Shown here in pieces: positions 19,994-27,895 of a stretch of 46,484 nt of DNA (position 1 is the first letter of the stretch; each line of letters starts with the position of its first letter). The DNA is taken from NCBI RefSeq assembly GCF_000743355.1, contig NZ_JQEI01000047.1, positions 1 through 46,484 of the forward strand, given 5' to 3'. This DNA is from Serratia sp. Ag1. Lineage in GTDB: Bacteria; Pseudomonadota; Gammaproteobacteria; Enterobacterales; Enterobacteriaceae. A program made the position numbers and the translations under genes. The notes under the pieces were generated by a model. The model was given only the letters and a program-made list of their open reading frames with translations. It did no database searches and was not told where the DNA came from.

Positions 19994-20834
19994 AGCAACG
20001 CTGCAGTGCGGCTTCGATCACATGGAGCCGCACCGGTTTTTCATAAGGGCCAAGCACGTCATAATCACGCATCGCTCTGGCGATTTCAGATTCACGCAGG
20101 CCAGTGCCCAGTTGCCCGGTCAATACCAATACCGGTGCATCGGGATGATCGGAATTACGAATGGTTTCAATACACTTCTGCGCCGTTTCCTGCCCTATCA
20201 GCCAATCCACGACATAACCATCAAACGGGCTTTTATGCAGCGCCTGGCACAAGCTATCAACATCGTAGAAAGCAACGGCGTTAAAACCTTGAGCAGTAAG
20301 ATATTTGGTTAATTCGTCAGCGGCCTGATGGGCGTCATCCAATACCGCAATACTTAAACGCTCATCTTCAACGCTACCAGGGCGGATTTCGATCAGCTCC
20401 ACGCAAAAACGCTGGCCCGCAGGAGCCTCATTTGCGCGATAAATCGTCCACTGGCCTTCCTGCTGCAAGGCAACAAATTCAGCCAACTGGGGGCCAGCCA
20501 GCTCATCACCGATATGGCCAATGCAAGGAAGCGCGACACCGGCTACCGAAAAGATGGCATCCTGCGCCATAGTTTGGCTAAACACTGCGTATTCGGGGAG
20601 AATATCAATGATGGCCGCCGGGTTTTCACCCAAAGCCATAGCTACACGATTGATTTGCTCCAGCGTCCACGGGCTTTGCCCTTTCAGCTTACGGTGAGCG
20701 TGCGAAAAGCTGAGATCCAATATCCGACTGAGCTCTTTTGCATGCTGACGCTTACCAATCCCATGGTGAAGAAAGAGTTCCCTGACCTTGCCTGCAATCG
20801 ACTGCGAATCGAATTTTTGCTGATTGTTATACAT
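19983..20834 (-). CDS. Response regulator with N-terminal BetR-like HTH and C-terminal receiver
   Basis: A 283-residue regulator with inverted domain order. Residues about 10-75 form a BetR-like helix-turn-helix (GKRQHAKELSRILDLSFSHAHRKLKG, then TLEQINRVAMALGE). A middle linker of about 85 residues precedes a receiver domain at about 160-283 with acidic pair LDD, phospho-acceptor Asp in GYVVDWLIG, VLTG and the conserved Lys in YEKPV. ATG 20834 follows GAAGGATAAA. It converges on the kinase gene, sharing 11 bp at the 3' ends (19983-19993), and is the obvious partner of that hybrid kinase. Targets are unknown; the adjacent protease is one candidate. Confidence 0.8.
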   Translation of the reverse strand: MYNNQQKFDSQSIAGKVRELFLHHGIGKRQHAKELSRILDLSFSHAHRKLKGQSPWTLEQINRVAMALGENPAAIIDILPEYAVFSQTMAQDAIFSVAGVALPCIGHIGDELAGPQLAEFVALQQEGQWTIYRANEAPAGQRFCVELIEIRPGSVEDERLSIAVLDDAHQAADELTKYLTAQGFNAVAFYDVDSLCQALHKSPFDGYVVDWLIGQETAQKCIETIRNSDHPDAPVLVLTGQLGTGLRESEIARAMRDYDVLGPYEKPVRLHVIEAALQRCFNL

Positions 20835-21322
20835 TTTATCCTTCGATCTTTTTTACTGATTTATCAGTCGCTTTGGTGCTTTCTGTGTAGAAACGTTATC
20901 GAAAACTCGCATATTATGCAATCTCAAATCAAAAGCTTGCTTGACACGCCATCTTTTATAGTCAAACATGGCATGAAAAGCTACATATTATAAAAACGAT
21001 ACTAGACTCATCCGTTCATAATAACCATAACAGCACCAGGGAAATTTTGAACCGGTCGCAGTTCCTGAAATCAGGACGTATGCATCAGGTGTTCTGCAAG
21101 CCGTGTGTAGTTTAGCCATCGTGCTAGTCGTTTTACCCACCATTGAACCGGGCCCGCAAGGGTTCCGGTTTTTTATTGGCTGCAATGCCCCGTAGCGATG
21201 GATGATGCTCTTGCCAAATTGCAGCGCTATCCATAAAACGCGCCCTGCTCGAGATGCATAAAGTGGTATTGTGTAGGGGGGTTAAAAACGATTCAGCGTT
21301 TTTTCATGCAATGAAAAGCGAT
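20835..21322. other. Gene-poor spacer with an orphan terminator
   Basis: About 490 bp without a gene I can support. It holds the promoter side of the HTH-receiver gene, a terminator-like hairpin (separate entry) and short ORFs with no recognisable content, including a 65-codon minus-strand frame at 20988-21185. A sRNA or mobile-element remnant is possible. Confidence 0.35.
21147..21174 (+). terminator. Orphan intrinsic terminator-like hairpin
   Basis: ACCGG (21147-21151) and CCC (21153-21155) pair with GGG (21160-21162) and CCGGT (21165-21169) around a GCAA loop, followed by TTTTT. No plus-strand gene lies upstream within the spacer, so it may end a small RNA. Confidence 0.5.
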
Positions 21323-21437
21323 TATACCCAAAATAATTCGAACTGCCTGTAGGCAGCCACCAGGAGCATAGCGGACTGTGTGACTGAGGCGAGGGTGCGC
21401 AGCCAACACCCAAGCAACTTGAAGTATGACGGGTATA
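21323..21437. repeat. ERIC element 1
   Basis: 115-bp enterobacterial repetitive intergenic consensus copy. It begins TATACCCAAAATAATTCG, has the core CAGGAGCATAG...TGTGACTGAGGCGA and GCAGCCAAC, and ends GACGGGTATA, so TATACCC and GGGTATA form the terminal inverted repeats. It closely resembles the copy at 30880-31006. Confidence 0.9.
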
Positions 21438-21488
21438 AATTCACGCTAACGCCATAATACTAAAAAAATAATAGCCAGAAACTGACTT

Positions 21489-21510
21489 AGAGCCTATCCC
21501 AATAGGCTCT
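21489..21510 (-). terminator. Hairpin immediately after the TetR gene
   Basis: Perfect 9-bp stem AGAGCCTAT (21489-21497) with ATAGGCTCT (21502-21510), loop CCCA, five bases beyond the TetR stop. No T-run follows on the minus strand, so it may be a processing or weak termination hairpin. Confidence 0.5.
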
Positions 21511-21515
21511 TATCC

Positions 21516-22136
21516 TTACTTATTCCTCGCGTCTTCTTCGGCTTGGCGAATGATGGCTTTTGCCATCCATTGGGTGACATCTTGAATATCATCAAGCTCT
21601 AAACCCCAGATATCTTTCAACACCAAGAAAACTTCTGAACCATAAATCAGCGAGAATGCATGAATCACGCGCTGCAACGCCTCTGGCGGCAATTTGTGTT
21701 CCAACGGTTCCACCGCCAGTTTCAACAGGCGCTTACGGTTACCGCGCACAAACTTTTCGCCTGGCGTAGCATGGGCCCACTGTTGCAACGACAATTGCAG
21801 CGCCGCACGCAGTGCCCCCTCATGCCGCTCCATCTGCGGATAAGCAAACGCCAGCAGTTGCTGAATGCGTTTCAGTGCGTCGTCATCTTGCGGTTGCCAT
21901 TCAAGGATCGGCCCCAGGCTTTCTGTCACCACAGCGGCAATCAGTGCACTTTGGGTGGGGAAATAGCGATAGGCTGTCGCGCGGGAAACCTGCGCATGCG
22001 CCGCCAGTTCAGTGATAGAAGGGAATACTCCGCTGTCGTAGAGCGCCATGGCGCTACTCAGCAGCAAATGGCGGGTTTTGGCTCTGGTATGCGTCAGAGA
22101 TTCATCCCGCGGCGCGGGGAATGCGTTTATTGGCAC
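21516..22136 (-). CDS. TetR-family transcriptional regulator
   Basis: A 206-residue repressor-type protein. The N-terminal HTH is clear (LLSSAMALYDSGVFPSITELAAHAQVSRATAYRYFPTQSALIAAVV, described here in pieces: helix 1 at about 20-30, recognition helix VSRATAYRYF at about 48-57), followed by a helical ligand domain of unknown specificity. I start at GTG 22136, which has GAGGT upstream and gives the usual TetR length; the frame stays open to TTG 22229 but that adds 31 residues not typical of the family. It is divergent from the Tm-1-like gene, whose promoter region holds a perfect palindrome, probably its operator. Confidence 0.85.
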   Translation of the reverse strand: MPINAFPAPRDESLTHTRAKTRHLLLSSAMALYDSGVFPSITELAAHAQVSRATAYRYFPTQSALIAAVVTESLGPILEWQPQDDDALKRIQQLLAFAYPQMERHEGALRAALQLSLQQWAHATPGEKFVRGNRKRLLKLAVEPLEHKLPPEALQRVIHAFSLIYGSEVFLVLKDIWGLELDDIQDVTQWMAKAIIRQAEEDARNK

Positions 22137-22391
22137 GTCAACCTCGAACTTCCTCGTATCATCCAGCCCTGGAGCAGATACGGTAAAAGCGTAACCGGCA
22201 GGATCCTGGTCCACCAGCACAAAAAACAAGCTAAAACGGCCAATAACGAGATATTTATCACATTATTGGCTAATTAACACTTGCATAAATGATACTGCAG
22301 TCTCATTATGTCTACAAAACAAGCTGTCGTATCTTATTGTCCAACACCAGGGTTCCAAAGCTAAAATAATAATTATTTTTATAATCAAACT

Positions 22392-22411
22392 GTTCGGACA
22401 TCTGTCCGAAC
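22392..22411 (+). promoter_or_regulatory. Perfect palindrome upstream of the Tm-1-like gene (probable TetR operator)
   Basis: GTTCGGACA (22392-22400) and TGTCCGAAC (22403-22411) are exact inverted repeats around a 2-bp centre, 19 bp before ATG 22431. Length and symmetry suit a TetR dimer. A CTTTTT tract follows, so a hairpin role in mRNA cannot be excluded. Confidence 0.65.
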
Positions 22412-22430
22412 CTTTTTCCAGGAACAAACG

Positions 22431-23651
22431 ATGAGACACACCCCGGCTTTTGTCTATATTGCTACCACAGCAGATACCAAAGGACAAGAGCTGGAGTATG
22501 TACGCAATCTGCTCGCCAATCTCGGTTTACCCCCACTGACGCTCGATCTTTCCACTTCAGGAACGCCCTCTGCTTATCCGGTTGACGTTTCCGCAGCAGA
22601 AATCGCCAGTTACCATCCCGAAGGTGCGCAGGCCGTTTTTTGCCGTAATCGTGGCTTGGCCATCGCCGCCATGGCTGTCGCCTTCGAGCGTTTCATGCTG
22701 ACACGCCATGATGTCGCCGCCCTGCTTGGTTTAGGGGGTTCTGGCGGAACCGCCATCATCACACCGGCCATGCAGCAGTTGCCGATTGGCCTGCCGAAAT
22801 TAATGGTGTCCAGTATGGCGGCAGGCGATGTCTCCGGGTATGTCGGAGCCAGCGATATCGCCATGCTGTATTCAGTCACCGACATTGCTGGGCTGAACCG
22901 GATTTCACGCAAAGTCTTGAGCAATGCCGCCAACCAGATTGCTGGGGCGATACGTTTTCACGTAGATGATGCGGCTGACAGCAAACCAGCCACCGGTTTG
23001 ACCATGTTTGGTGTCACTACGCCCTGCATCAAAGCCGTCACTCGTGCGATTGAAAATGAGTGGGACTGCCTGGTATTCCATGCAACCGGCAGCGGCGGGC
23101 GGGCAATGGAAAAGCTGATCGACAGCCATTTACTCAACGCCGTGTTGGATCTGACGACGACCGAAGTCTGTGACTATCTGTTCGATGGGGTTTTAGCCTG
23201 TAACGAAGATCGCTTTGGTGCGATTGCCCGTACTGGTATCCCCTGTGTGATGTCCTGCGGAGCGCTGGATATGATCAATTTCGGCCACCCGAAAACTATC
23301 CCGGCCCACTATGCCGACCGACATTTCTACAATCACAATACTCAAGTGACGCTAATGCGTACAACGGTTGAAGAAAATACGCACATGGGCCGTTGGATAG
23401 GTGAAAAGCTCAATGCCTGCGAGGGTGAGATCCGCTTCGTATTACCCACTGGCGGTGTTTCCGCGCTGGATGCCCCAGGGCAACCATTTTGGGATCCGGC
23501 AGCGCTGAGTGCATTTATCGCTTCGCTGGAGCAAACTCTGGTGCAAACCACAAAGCGCCAGTTGATTAAAACACCGTATCACATCAATGATCCGCTGTTT
23601 GCGAATGTGGTGATAGAACAATTTCATGCCATTGTCCCTGTGGCTGGATAA
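22431..23651 (+). CDS. Tm-1-like ATP-binding (UPF0261) protein
   Basis: A 406-residue member of the Tm-1/UPF0261 family, named after the N-terminal part of the tomato Tm-1 resistance protein. Motifs include [17 protein letters not shown] at the N-terminus, [31 protein letters not shown] (about 100-130, in two pieces), [15 protein letters not shown] and [16 protein letters not shown] near the C-terminus. ATP binding is known for the family; its physiological substrate is not. It is often paired with a phosphoenolpyruvate-hydrolase-like TIM-barrel gene, which is absent here. A GGAAC site precedes ATG 22431 and the divergent TetR gene probably controls it. Confidence 0.85.
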   Translation: MRHTPAFVYIATTADTKGQELEYVRNLLANLGLPPLTLDLSTSGTPSAYPVDVSAAEIASYHPEGAQAVFCRNRGLAIAAMAVAFERFMLTRHDVAALLGLGGSGGTAIITPAMQQLPIGLPKLMVSSMAAGDVSGYVGASDIAMLYSVTDIAGLNRISRKVLSNAANQIAGAIRFHVDDAADSKPATGLTMFGVTTPCIKAVTRAIENEWDCLVFHATGSGGRAMEKLIDSHLLNAVLDLTTTEVCDYLFDGVLACNEDRFGAIARTGIPCVMSCGALDMINFGHPKTIPAHYADRHFYNHNTQVTLMRTTVEENTHMGRWIGEKLNACEGEIRFVLPTGGVSALDAPGQPFWDPAALSAFIASLEQTLVQTTKRQLIKTPYHINDPLFANVVIEQFHAIVPVAG

Positions 23652-23693
23652 TTAGCCTCGTCATACTTCAAATGGCTTGGCGGCCACAACAAA

Positions 23694-23721
23694 AAATGGC
23701 CAGATATTAATCCGGCCATTT
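23694..23721 (-). terminator. Terminator after spy
   Basis: AAATGGCC (23694-23701) pairs exactly with GGCCATTT (23714-23721); read on the minus strand the stem is followed by a T-run. It ends spy and may also block readthrough from the convergent Tm-1-like gene. Confidence 0.75.
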
Positions 23722-23739
23722 CATCGGGTGAAGTCTTAA

Positions 23740-24228
23740 TTATTGCGCGGCAGGCTGCTGCCCTTTCATTTTATTCATATGTTCTTTCATCTTCTGTTCA
23801 CGCTTTTGATAATTGTCTTGGTATTGTTTTTTCTGCTCTGGAGTCAGCAGGTTATACATTTTATTTTCCGCTCTGGCACGTTCCAGCATCCGCTCAGATT
23901 GCACTTTACCGATCGCATCAATCTGCTCTTTGGCTTTGGCTTCATCAAAGCTTTCTGCAGCAACCAGGTTATGCAATGCCTGGCGCTCATCACTCGCCTG
24001 CGGGCCACGCTTCTGATGTGATTCTTTCATAATGTCGCGCATTTGTTGACGCTGTTGTTCTGTCAGATTCAAACCGGCAAACGGACCACCTTTATCTGAG
24101 CCATTGTGATGCATCATTTTCATCGGGGCAGTACCCGTGGCGGGTGCTGCAGTATCAGCGGCCAGAGCTGCAGAAGCAGAACCCAATGCTAAAGTTGAAG
24201 CAACAAATAAAGCCATCAGTTTACGCAT
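23740..24228 (-). CDS. spy: Spy/CpxP-family periplasmic chaperone
   Basis: ATP-independent periplasmic chaperone of the Spy/CpxP family, 162 residues against 161 in E. coli Spy. Signal peptide about 1-24 (MRKLMALFVASTLALGSASA), a His/Met-rich linker MKMMHHNGSDKGGPF, and the two LTxxQ motifs LNLTEQQRQQMR and LLTPEQKKQY in an all-helical domain ending in a basic Lys/Met/Gln-rich tail. ATG 24228 has GAGGAA with good spacing; an upstream in-frame ATG at 24255 would add nine residues before the signal peptide. A CpxR-like box lies about 110 bp upstream, as expected for envelope-stress control. Confidence 0.9.
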   Translation of the reverse strand: MRKLMALFVASTLALGSASAALAADTAAPATGTAPMKMMHHNGSDKGGPFAGLNLTEQQRQQMRDIMKESHQKRGPQASDERQALHNLVAAESFDEAKAKEQIDAIGKVQSERMLERARAENKMYNLLTPEQKKQYQDNYQKREQKMKEHMNKMKGQQPAAQ

Positions 24229-24728
24229 AGTTATTTCCTCAAAATTACTCTTCATCAGGAGCGCTGTACGTTAACAGGCTCATCGTGTCGTCGAAAATAA
24301 TAGTAGTCTGATGAACATAGAGTAATGCGATGGAGTGTAAACTTTTTAAAACATTAAATAGCTTTATGCATCAATTATGAATAAATTATGGATAAGGTGT
24401 CGGTAATTTGAAAGTTTGCATTACGCCAACAGGTGAACCGCTCTATTTTTGCCTGCTCGCGCTTTCACCCCAGCGATAACTCTGGCTGGATAAGGTGGAA
24501 AACAACCGATTTTCGCACACTTGGCAGTTCTCTTTTACACTCTATTTCAGATATTCCTTAAGCAAAAGTGACCTGGTAAAGCGAAAATTGCCTCTATAAT
24601 TGTTCCACTGCTACCCGATGACTCACAAAAGGCGGTTTACCTGATGGGGATCTCTGCGTTACCGGGCCTAAAGTCAGCCGTTCCCCCATCAGAAATGCCC
24701 GATTACTCTGCTTTCTTGAGGAACGATC
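24229..24728. promoter_or_regulatory. Divergent spy/rpfR control region
   Basis: 500 bp with no gene. It holds a CpxR-like box (GTAAA-CTTTT-TAAAA, 24337-24351) on the spy side and a structured leader near rpfR (separate entry). The middle is AT-rich with nothing else recognisable. Confidence 0.45.
24641..24692 (+). promoter_or_regulatory. Structured 5' leader hairpin of rpfR
   Basis: CTGATGGGG (24641-24649) pairs perfectly with CCCCATCAG (24684-24692), enclosing 34 nt, and ends 36 nt before the rpfR start. No T-run follows, so it is not a simple terminator. It could influence translation of the c-di-GMP enzyme. It does not match the c-di-GMP riboswitch cores I know. Confidence 0.5.
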
Positions 24729-26735
24729 ATGCTCGCAGACCAAGGCCCTACGCTACTTAACGCCCACTTTGGCACCAGCAGCCCCTATTGGCATCTGGCC
24801 TTTGACAGCAATGCTCTGGAACTGACAGCGATTAAAGGCAAAACCCACATCGCCGTGGCGCTAAGCGAACTGCAGGCGGCCAAAATTCGCCGCCTGAGCG
24901 GGATCACCGCCAGTCTGGACATCACCATTCTGTTAGGTGGCCAACCGATTCACCTCCACCTGGTAGGCCGCCGGGTCAATAAACAGCAATGGGCGGGCAC
25001 CGCCTCCGCCTACACCGATACACAAGCCGTTGCTCGCGATCTGGTACACGGCCTGTCATTTGCCGAGCAGGTTGTTTCTGAAGCGAATTCAGTGATTGTG
25101 ATTGTTGATCAGCATGGTCGCATTCAACGCTTCAACCGCCTGAGTGAAGAATACACCGGCCTGCAAGAGCAGGATGTGATCGGCAAAAACGTGTTTCAGA
25201 TGTTTATGAGCCCGGAAGAGGCCAGCGCCTCACGCCGGAACATTGCCGGTTTTTTTCGTAACGGCTCCTCTTACGAGGTTGAACGCTGGATAAAAACGGT
25301 CAAAGGTGAACGGTTATTCCTGTTCCGCAACAAATTCGTGCACAGCGGCAGCGGCAAGAAAGAAGTATTCCTGATCTGCTCCGGCACCGACATTACCGAA
25401 GAGCGCCGCGCGCAGGAACGCCTGCGGGTGCTGGCGAACACCGACACCATCACCGGTTTGCCAAACCGCAACGCTATTCAGGATTACGTCAACCAGGCAA
25501 TTAACGAACGCGGCGACAACAATGTCGGGTTGGTCTATCTCGATCTCGACAACTTCAAGAAAGTGAATGACGCCTACGGCCATATGTTTGGCGATCGTTT
25601 GCTGGTGGAGGTTTCACGCGCCATTCTCGGCTGCCTGAAAGAAGAGGAAATACTGGCCCGGTTGGGGGGCGATGAGTTTCTGGTCTTGGTGCGCAAGGCC
25701 GACAGCACCGCCACACTGCAAGAACTCTCACAGCGCATTATCGATCGCCTGAAAATACCGTTCCGCATCGGCCTGATTGAGGTCTATACCGGTTGTTCAA
25801 TCGGTATTGCCCTGTGCCCAGAACACGGTGCCGATCTCGATAGCCTGATCCGCAGCGCAGATACCGCCATGTACGTTGCCAAAGAGAACGGTAAACGCAC
25901 CTTTACCGTGTTCTCACCGGAAATGAACCGGCGCGTTGCGGAATATATGTGGCTGGATACCAACCTGCGTAAAGGGCTGGAGCAGAACCAGTTAGTGGTG
26001 TATTACCAGCCGAAGATCAACACTTGCACCGGTGAGGTGCACAGCGTCGAATCGCTGGTACGATGGGACTCACCAGAACGTGGGCTGATCCCACCGATGC
26101 AATTTATCTCGTATGCCGAAGAATCCGGGCTGATCGCCCCGCTTGGCCGCTGGGTGTTAGAAACTGCCGCCAAACAGGCAGCAAAATGGCAACGCCAAGG
26201 GTTGAAGTTGCGGGTGGCAGTGAACCTCTCACCACGCCAACTGGTAGATGACAGCGTCGTCGACGATTTTATCCGTGTCCTGAAAGAAAACCAGATCTCA
26301 CCCTGTACGCTGGATTTTGAGTTAACAGAAAGCAGCCTGATTGAAGATGAAAACAGAGTACAAGAGGTGATTGGCCGCTTGCGATCGCTCGGTGCGCAGG
26401 TGCATCTGGACGATTTTGGCACCGGTTACTCCTCATTGGCGCAGCTGGCACGCATTCCGCTTGATGCGATCAAGCTGGATAAAAGCTTTGTGCGCGGGGT
26501 GAATCTCGCTCCGGTGTCGCAATCATTGATACGGGCGATCGTCGCTACCGCCGAAGCGTTGCAGTTCCGGGTGATTGCCGAAGGTGTCGAAACAGAAAGC
26601 GAGAACCAGTTTCTGGACAGCGTCGGGGTTAATGAAAAGCAGGGGTTCCTGTTTGCGCAACCGATGCTCCCAGAGGCTCTGGAGCAATGGCTGACATCGT
26701 ATAGCCCGCAACCTCAGCAAAAGGATGCGGGCTAG
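24729..26735 (+). CDS. rpfR: RpfR/PdeR: PAS-GGDEF-EAL c-di-GMP enzyme, DSF receptor
   Basis: Cytoplasmic 668-residue c-di-GMP enzyme, homologous over its full length to E. coli PdeR (YciR/Gmr). Order: N-terminal RpfF-interaction-type domain (about 1-95), PAS sensor (about 105-220, AEQVVSEANSVIVIVDQHGR), GGDEF (RLGGDEFLVL, about 312-321), EAL (from about 415). The EAL signature reads ESL in VESLVRW, keeping the catalytic Glu; ELTESSLI, LDDFGTGYSSL, IKLDKSF and IAEGVET are intact, so phosphodiesterase activity is likely. In RpfR proteins the PAS domain binds a cis-2-unsaturated fatty acid signal. The convergent rpfF 19 bp away decides the name. ATG 24729 has GAGGA. Confidence 0.92.
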   Translation: MLADQGPTLLNAHFGTSSPYWHLAFDSNALELTAIKGKTHIAVALSELQAAKIRRLSGITASLDITILLGGQPIHLHLVGRRVNKQQWAGTASAYTDTQAVARDLVHGLSFAEQVVSEANSVIVIVDQHGRIQRFNRLSEEYTGLQEQDVIGKNVFQMFMSPEEASASRRNIAGFFRNGSSYEVERWIKTVKGERLFLFRNKFVHSGSGKKEVFLICSGTDITEERRAQERLRVLANTDTITGLPNRNAIQDYVNQAINERGDNNVGLVYLDLDNFKKVNDAYGHMFGDRLLVEVSRAILGCLKEEEILARLGGDEFLVLVRKADSTATLQELSQRIIDRLKIPFRIGLIEVYTGCSIGIALCPEHGADLDSLIRSADTAMYVAKENGKRTFTVFSPEMNRRVAEYMWLDTNLRKGLEQNQLVVYYQPKINTCTGEVHSVESLVRWDSPERGLIPPMQFISYAEESGLIAPLGRWVLETAAKQAAKWQRQGLKLRVAVNLSPRQLVDDSVVDDFIRVLKENQISPCTLDFELTESSLIEDENRVQEVIGRLRSLGAQVHLDDFGTGYSSLAQLARIPLDAIKLDKSFVRGVNLAPVSQSLIRAIVATAEALQFRVIAEGVETESENQFLDSVGVNEKQGFLFAQPMLPEALEQWLTSYSPQPQQKDAG

Positions 26736-26754
26736 CGTTAATGGCCTTAATTAA

Positions 26755-27621
26755 TTACCCGGCACGAAGCAGGTTCTGCGCATGACGATCCTGCAGCATC
26801 ACCAAGCGTTCAATGTAGGCAATATCTTTCTCTTCAATGGTAAAGGCTGCCTGCACCCAATCCTCGGTGATATCCATCAGTTCCGAGCGCGTCAATTGCA
26901 GCACCCGCTGGCGGGCACGCAACATGGCGCGCATACCGTTCAGCTTGGGCCGAATGGTATCGATGAAAGTACGGGTCGCCATGTAACCATCATCCGGCTG
27001 GAACAGTTGATCCACCAGCCCACGGCTTTCAAACCATTCAGCCGTGTGTGATTCACCGGTCCAGATCAGCTCTTCTGCCAGCTTCATACCCGCCTTACGT
27101 GCTACCAGCGAGTATCCCCCCATCCCAGGGAACAGGTTGAAGGCAATTTCCGGAAACCCCATGCGTGCATTGTTCTGTGCCAGCACAAAGTGATGTGCCA
27201 ATGCCGCTTCAAAACCACCGCCCAGCGCACTGCCCTCCACCATGGCGATACTGATCGCTCCGGTATCAAAACCACGAGCGGCCGCGTGAACGCAGTCAAT
27301 GCAGGCCCGTGCATAAGCCATCATCGATTCGCGTTTGCGGTTTTTGATCGCTTCGGCAAAGAAGTTCAGATCGCCCCCGACGTTAAACATATTGGGAACC
27401 AGCGAACCCGTTACCCAAAAGTCAAACTGCAGCGACGATTCTTTTGCCGCATGCCCCAATGTCATGATGTCTTCAATGAGAGCATGGCTAAAGCATGGAC
27501 GTGGTTCAGCACGCAGCATCATCCACATGATGTGCCTTTCCTCCTCATAGTAAGCGGAAATTTGTGACAAGTTACCGGCTTCAAGAAATGGACGACAGTT
27601 TGGGTGATTGAATAATTTCAT
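26755..27621 (-). CDS. rpfF: RpfF: DSF-family quorum signal synthase (crotonase fold)
   Basis: Crotonase-superfamily enzyme making diffusible signal factor (cis-2-unsaturated fatty acids) from acyl-ACP, with combined dehydratase and thioesterase activity. The two catalytic glutamates of RpfF are present, in SALGGGFEAALAHH and ARMGFPEIAFNLFPGMGGYS, and the N-terminal VGGDLNFFAEAIKNRKR matches family members. ATG 27621 gives 288 residues, the usual RpfF length, with AAGG just upstream; a further ATG at 27633 adds four residues, and the longer open frame is leader. It is convergent to rpfR, its receptor. E. coli keeps the receptor homologue but lacks this gene. Confidence 0.91.
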   Translation of the reverse strand: MKLFNHPNCRPFLEAGNLSQISAYYEEERHIMWMMLRAEPRPCFSHALIEDIMTLGHAAKESSLQFDFWVTGSLVPNMFNVGGDLNFFAEAIKNRKRESMMAYARACIDCVHAAARGFDTGAISIAMVEGSALGGGFEAALAHHFVLAQNNARMGFPEIAFNLFPGMGGYSLVARKAGMKLAEELIWTGESHTAEWFESRGLVDQLFQPDDGYMATRTFIDTIRPKLNGMRAMLRARQRVLQLTRSELMDITEDWVQAAFTIEEKDIAYIERLVMLQDRHAQNLLRAG

Positions 27622-27895
27622 AGGACCTTCCATTTTTTCTATTGATGAGAAATAAACCCGTTCAGCCCTTACGGCTGCGACAGGCACAGCACGTGTGAAA
27701 ACGCTGCACCCTATGTTGAGTAAACGCCTTCTTAGGGGGTCAATAGATAAAAATTGAAGGTATGCGACTGAAAACATATGTGTAGTGAATGACACAACGG
27801 CACATCACAGGCACATTTTGGTATAATCGACGTGACAACCTCTGCAGCAGATGACGAGAGGCTGCCTTATTTTATCGTTAAGGAATCATGACGTA

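Noticed and set aside
20514-20993. 159-codon plus-strand frame across the start of the HTH-receiver gene
   Set aside because: Mostly antisense to a well-supported gene and lacking any family feature.
20988-21185. 65-codon minus-strand frame in the 20.8-21.3 kb spacer
   Set aside because: The text is vaguely like short phage leader proteins, but I cannot name a family and a terminator-like hairpin lies inside it.
24641-24692. c-di-GMP riboswitch in the rpfR leader
   Set aside because: The conserved riboswitch core and tetraloop-receptor sequences are not present; only a simple outer stem is seen.
27622-27795. N-terminal extension of rpfF to the upstream ATG at 27795
   Set aside because: It adds 58 residues not found in the family and lacks a better ribosome-binding site than the chosen start.
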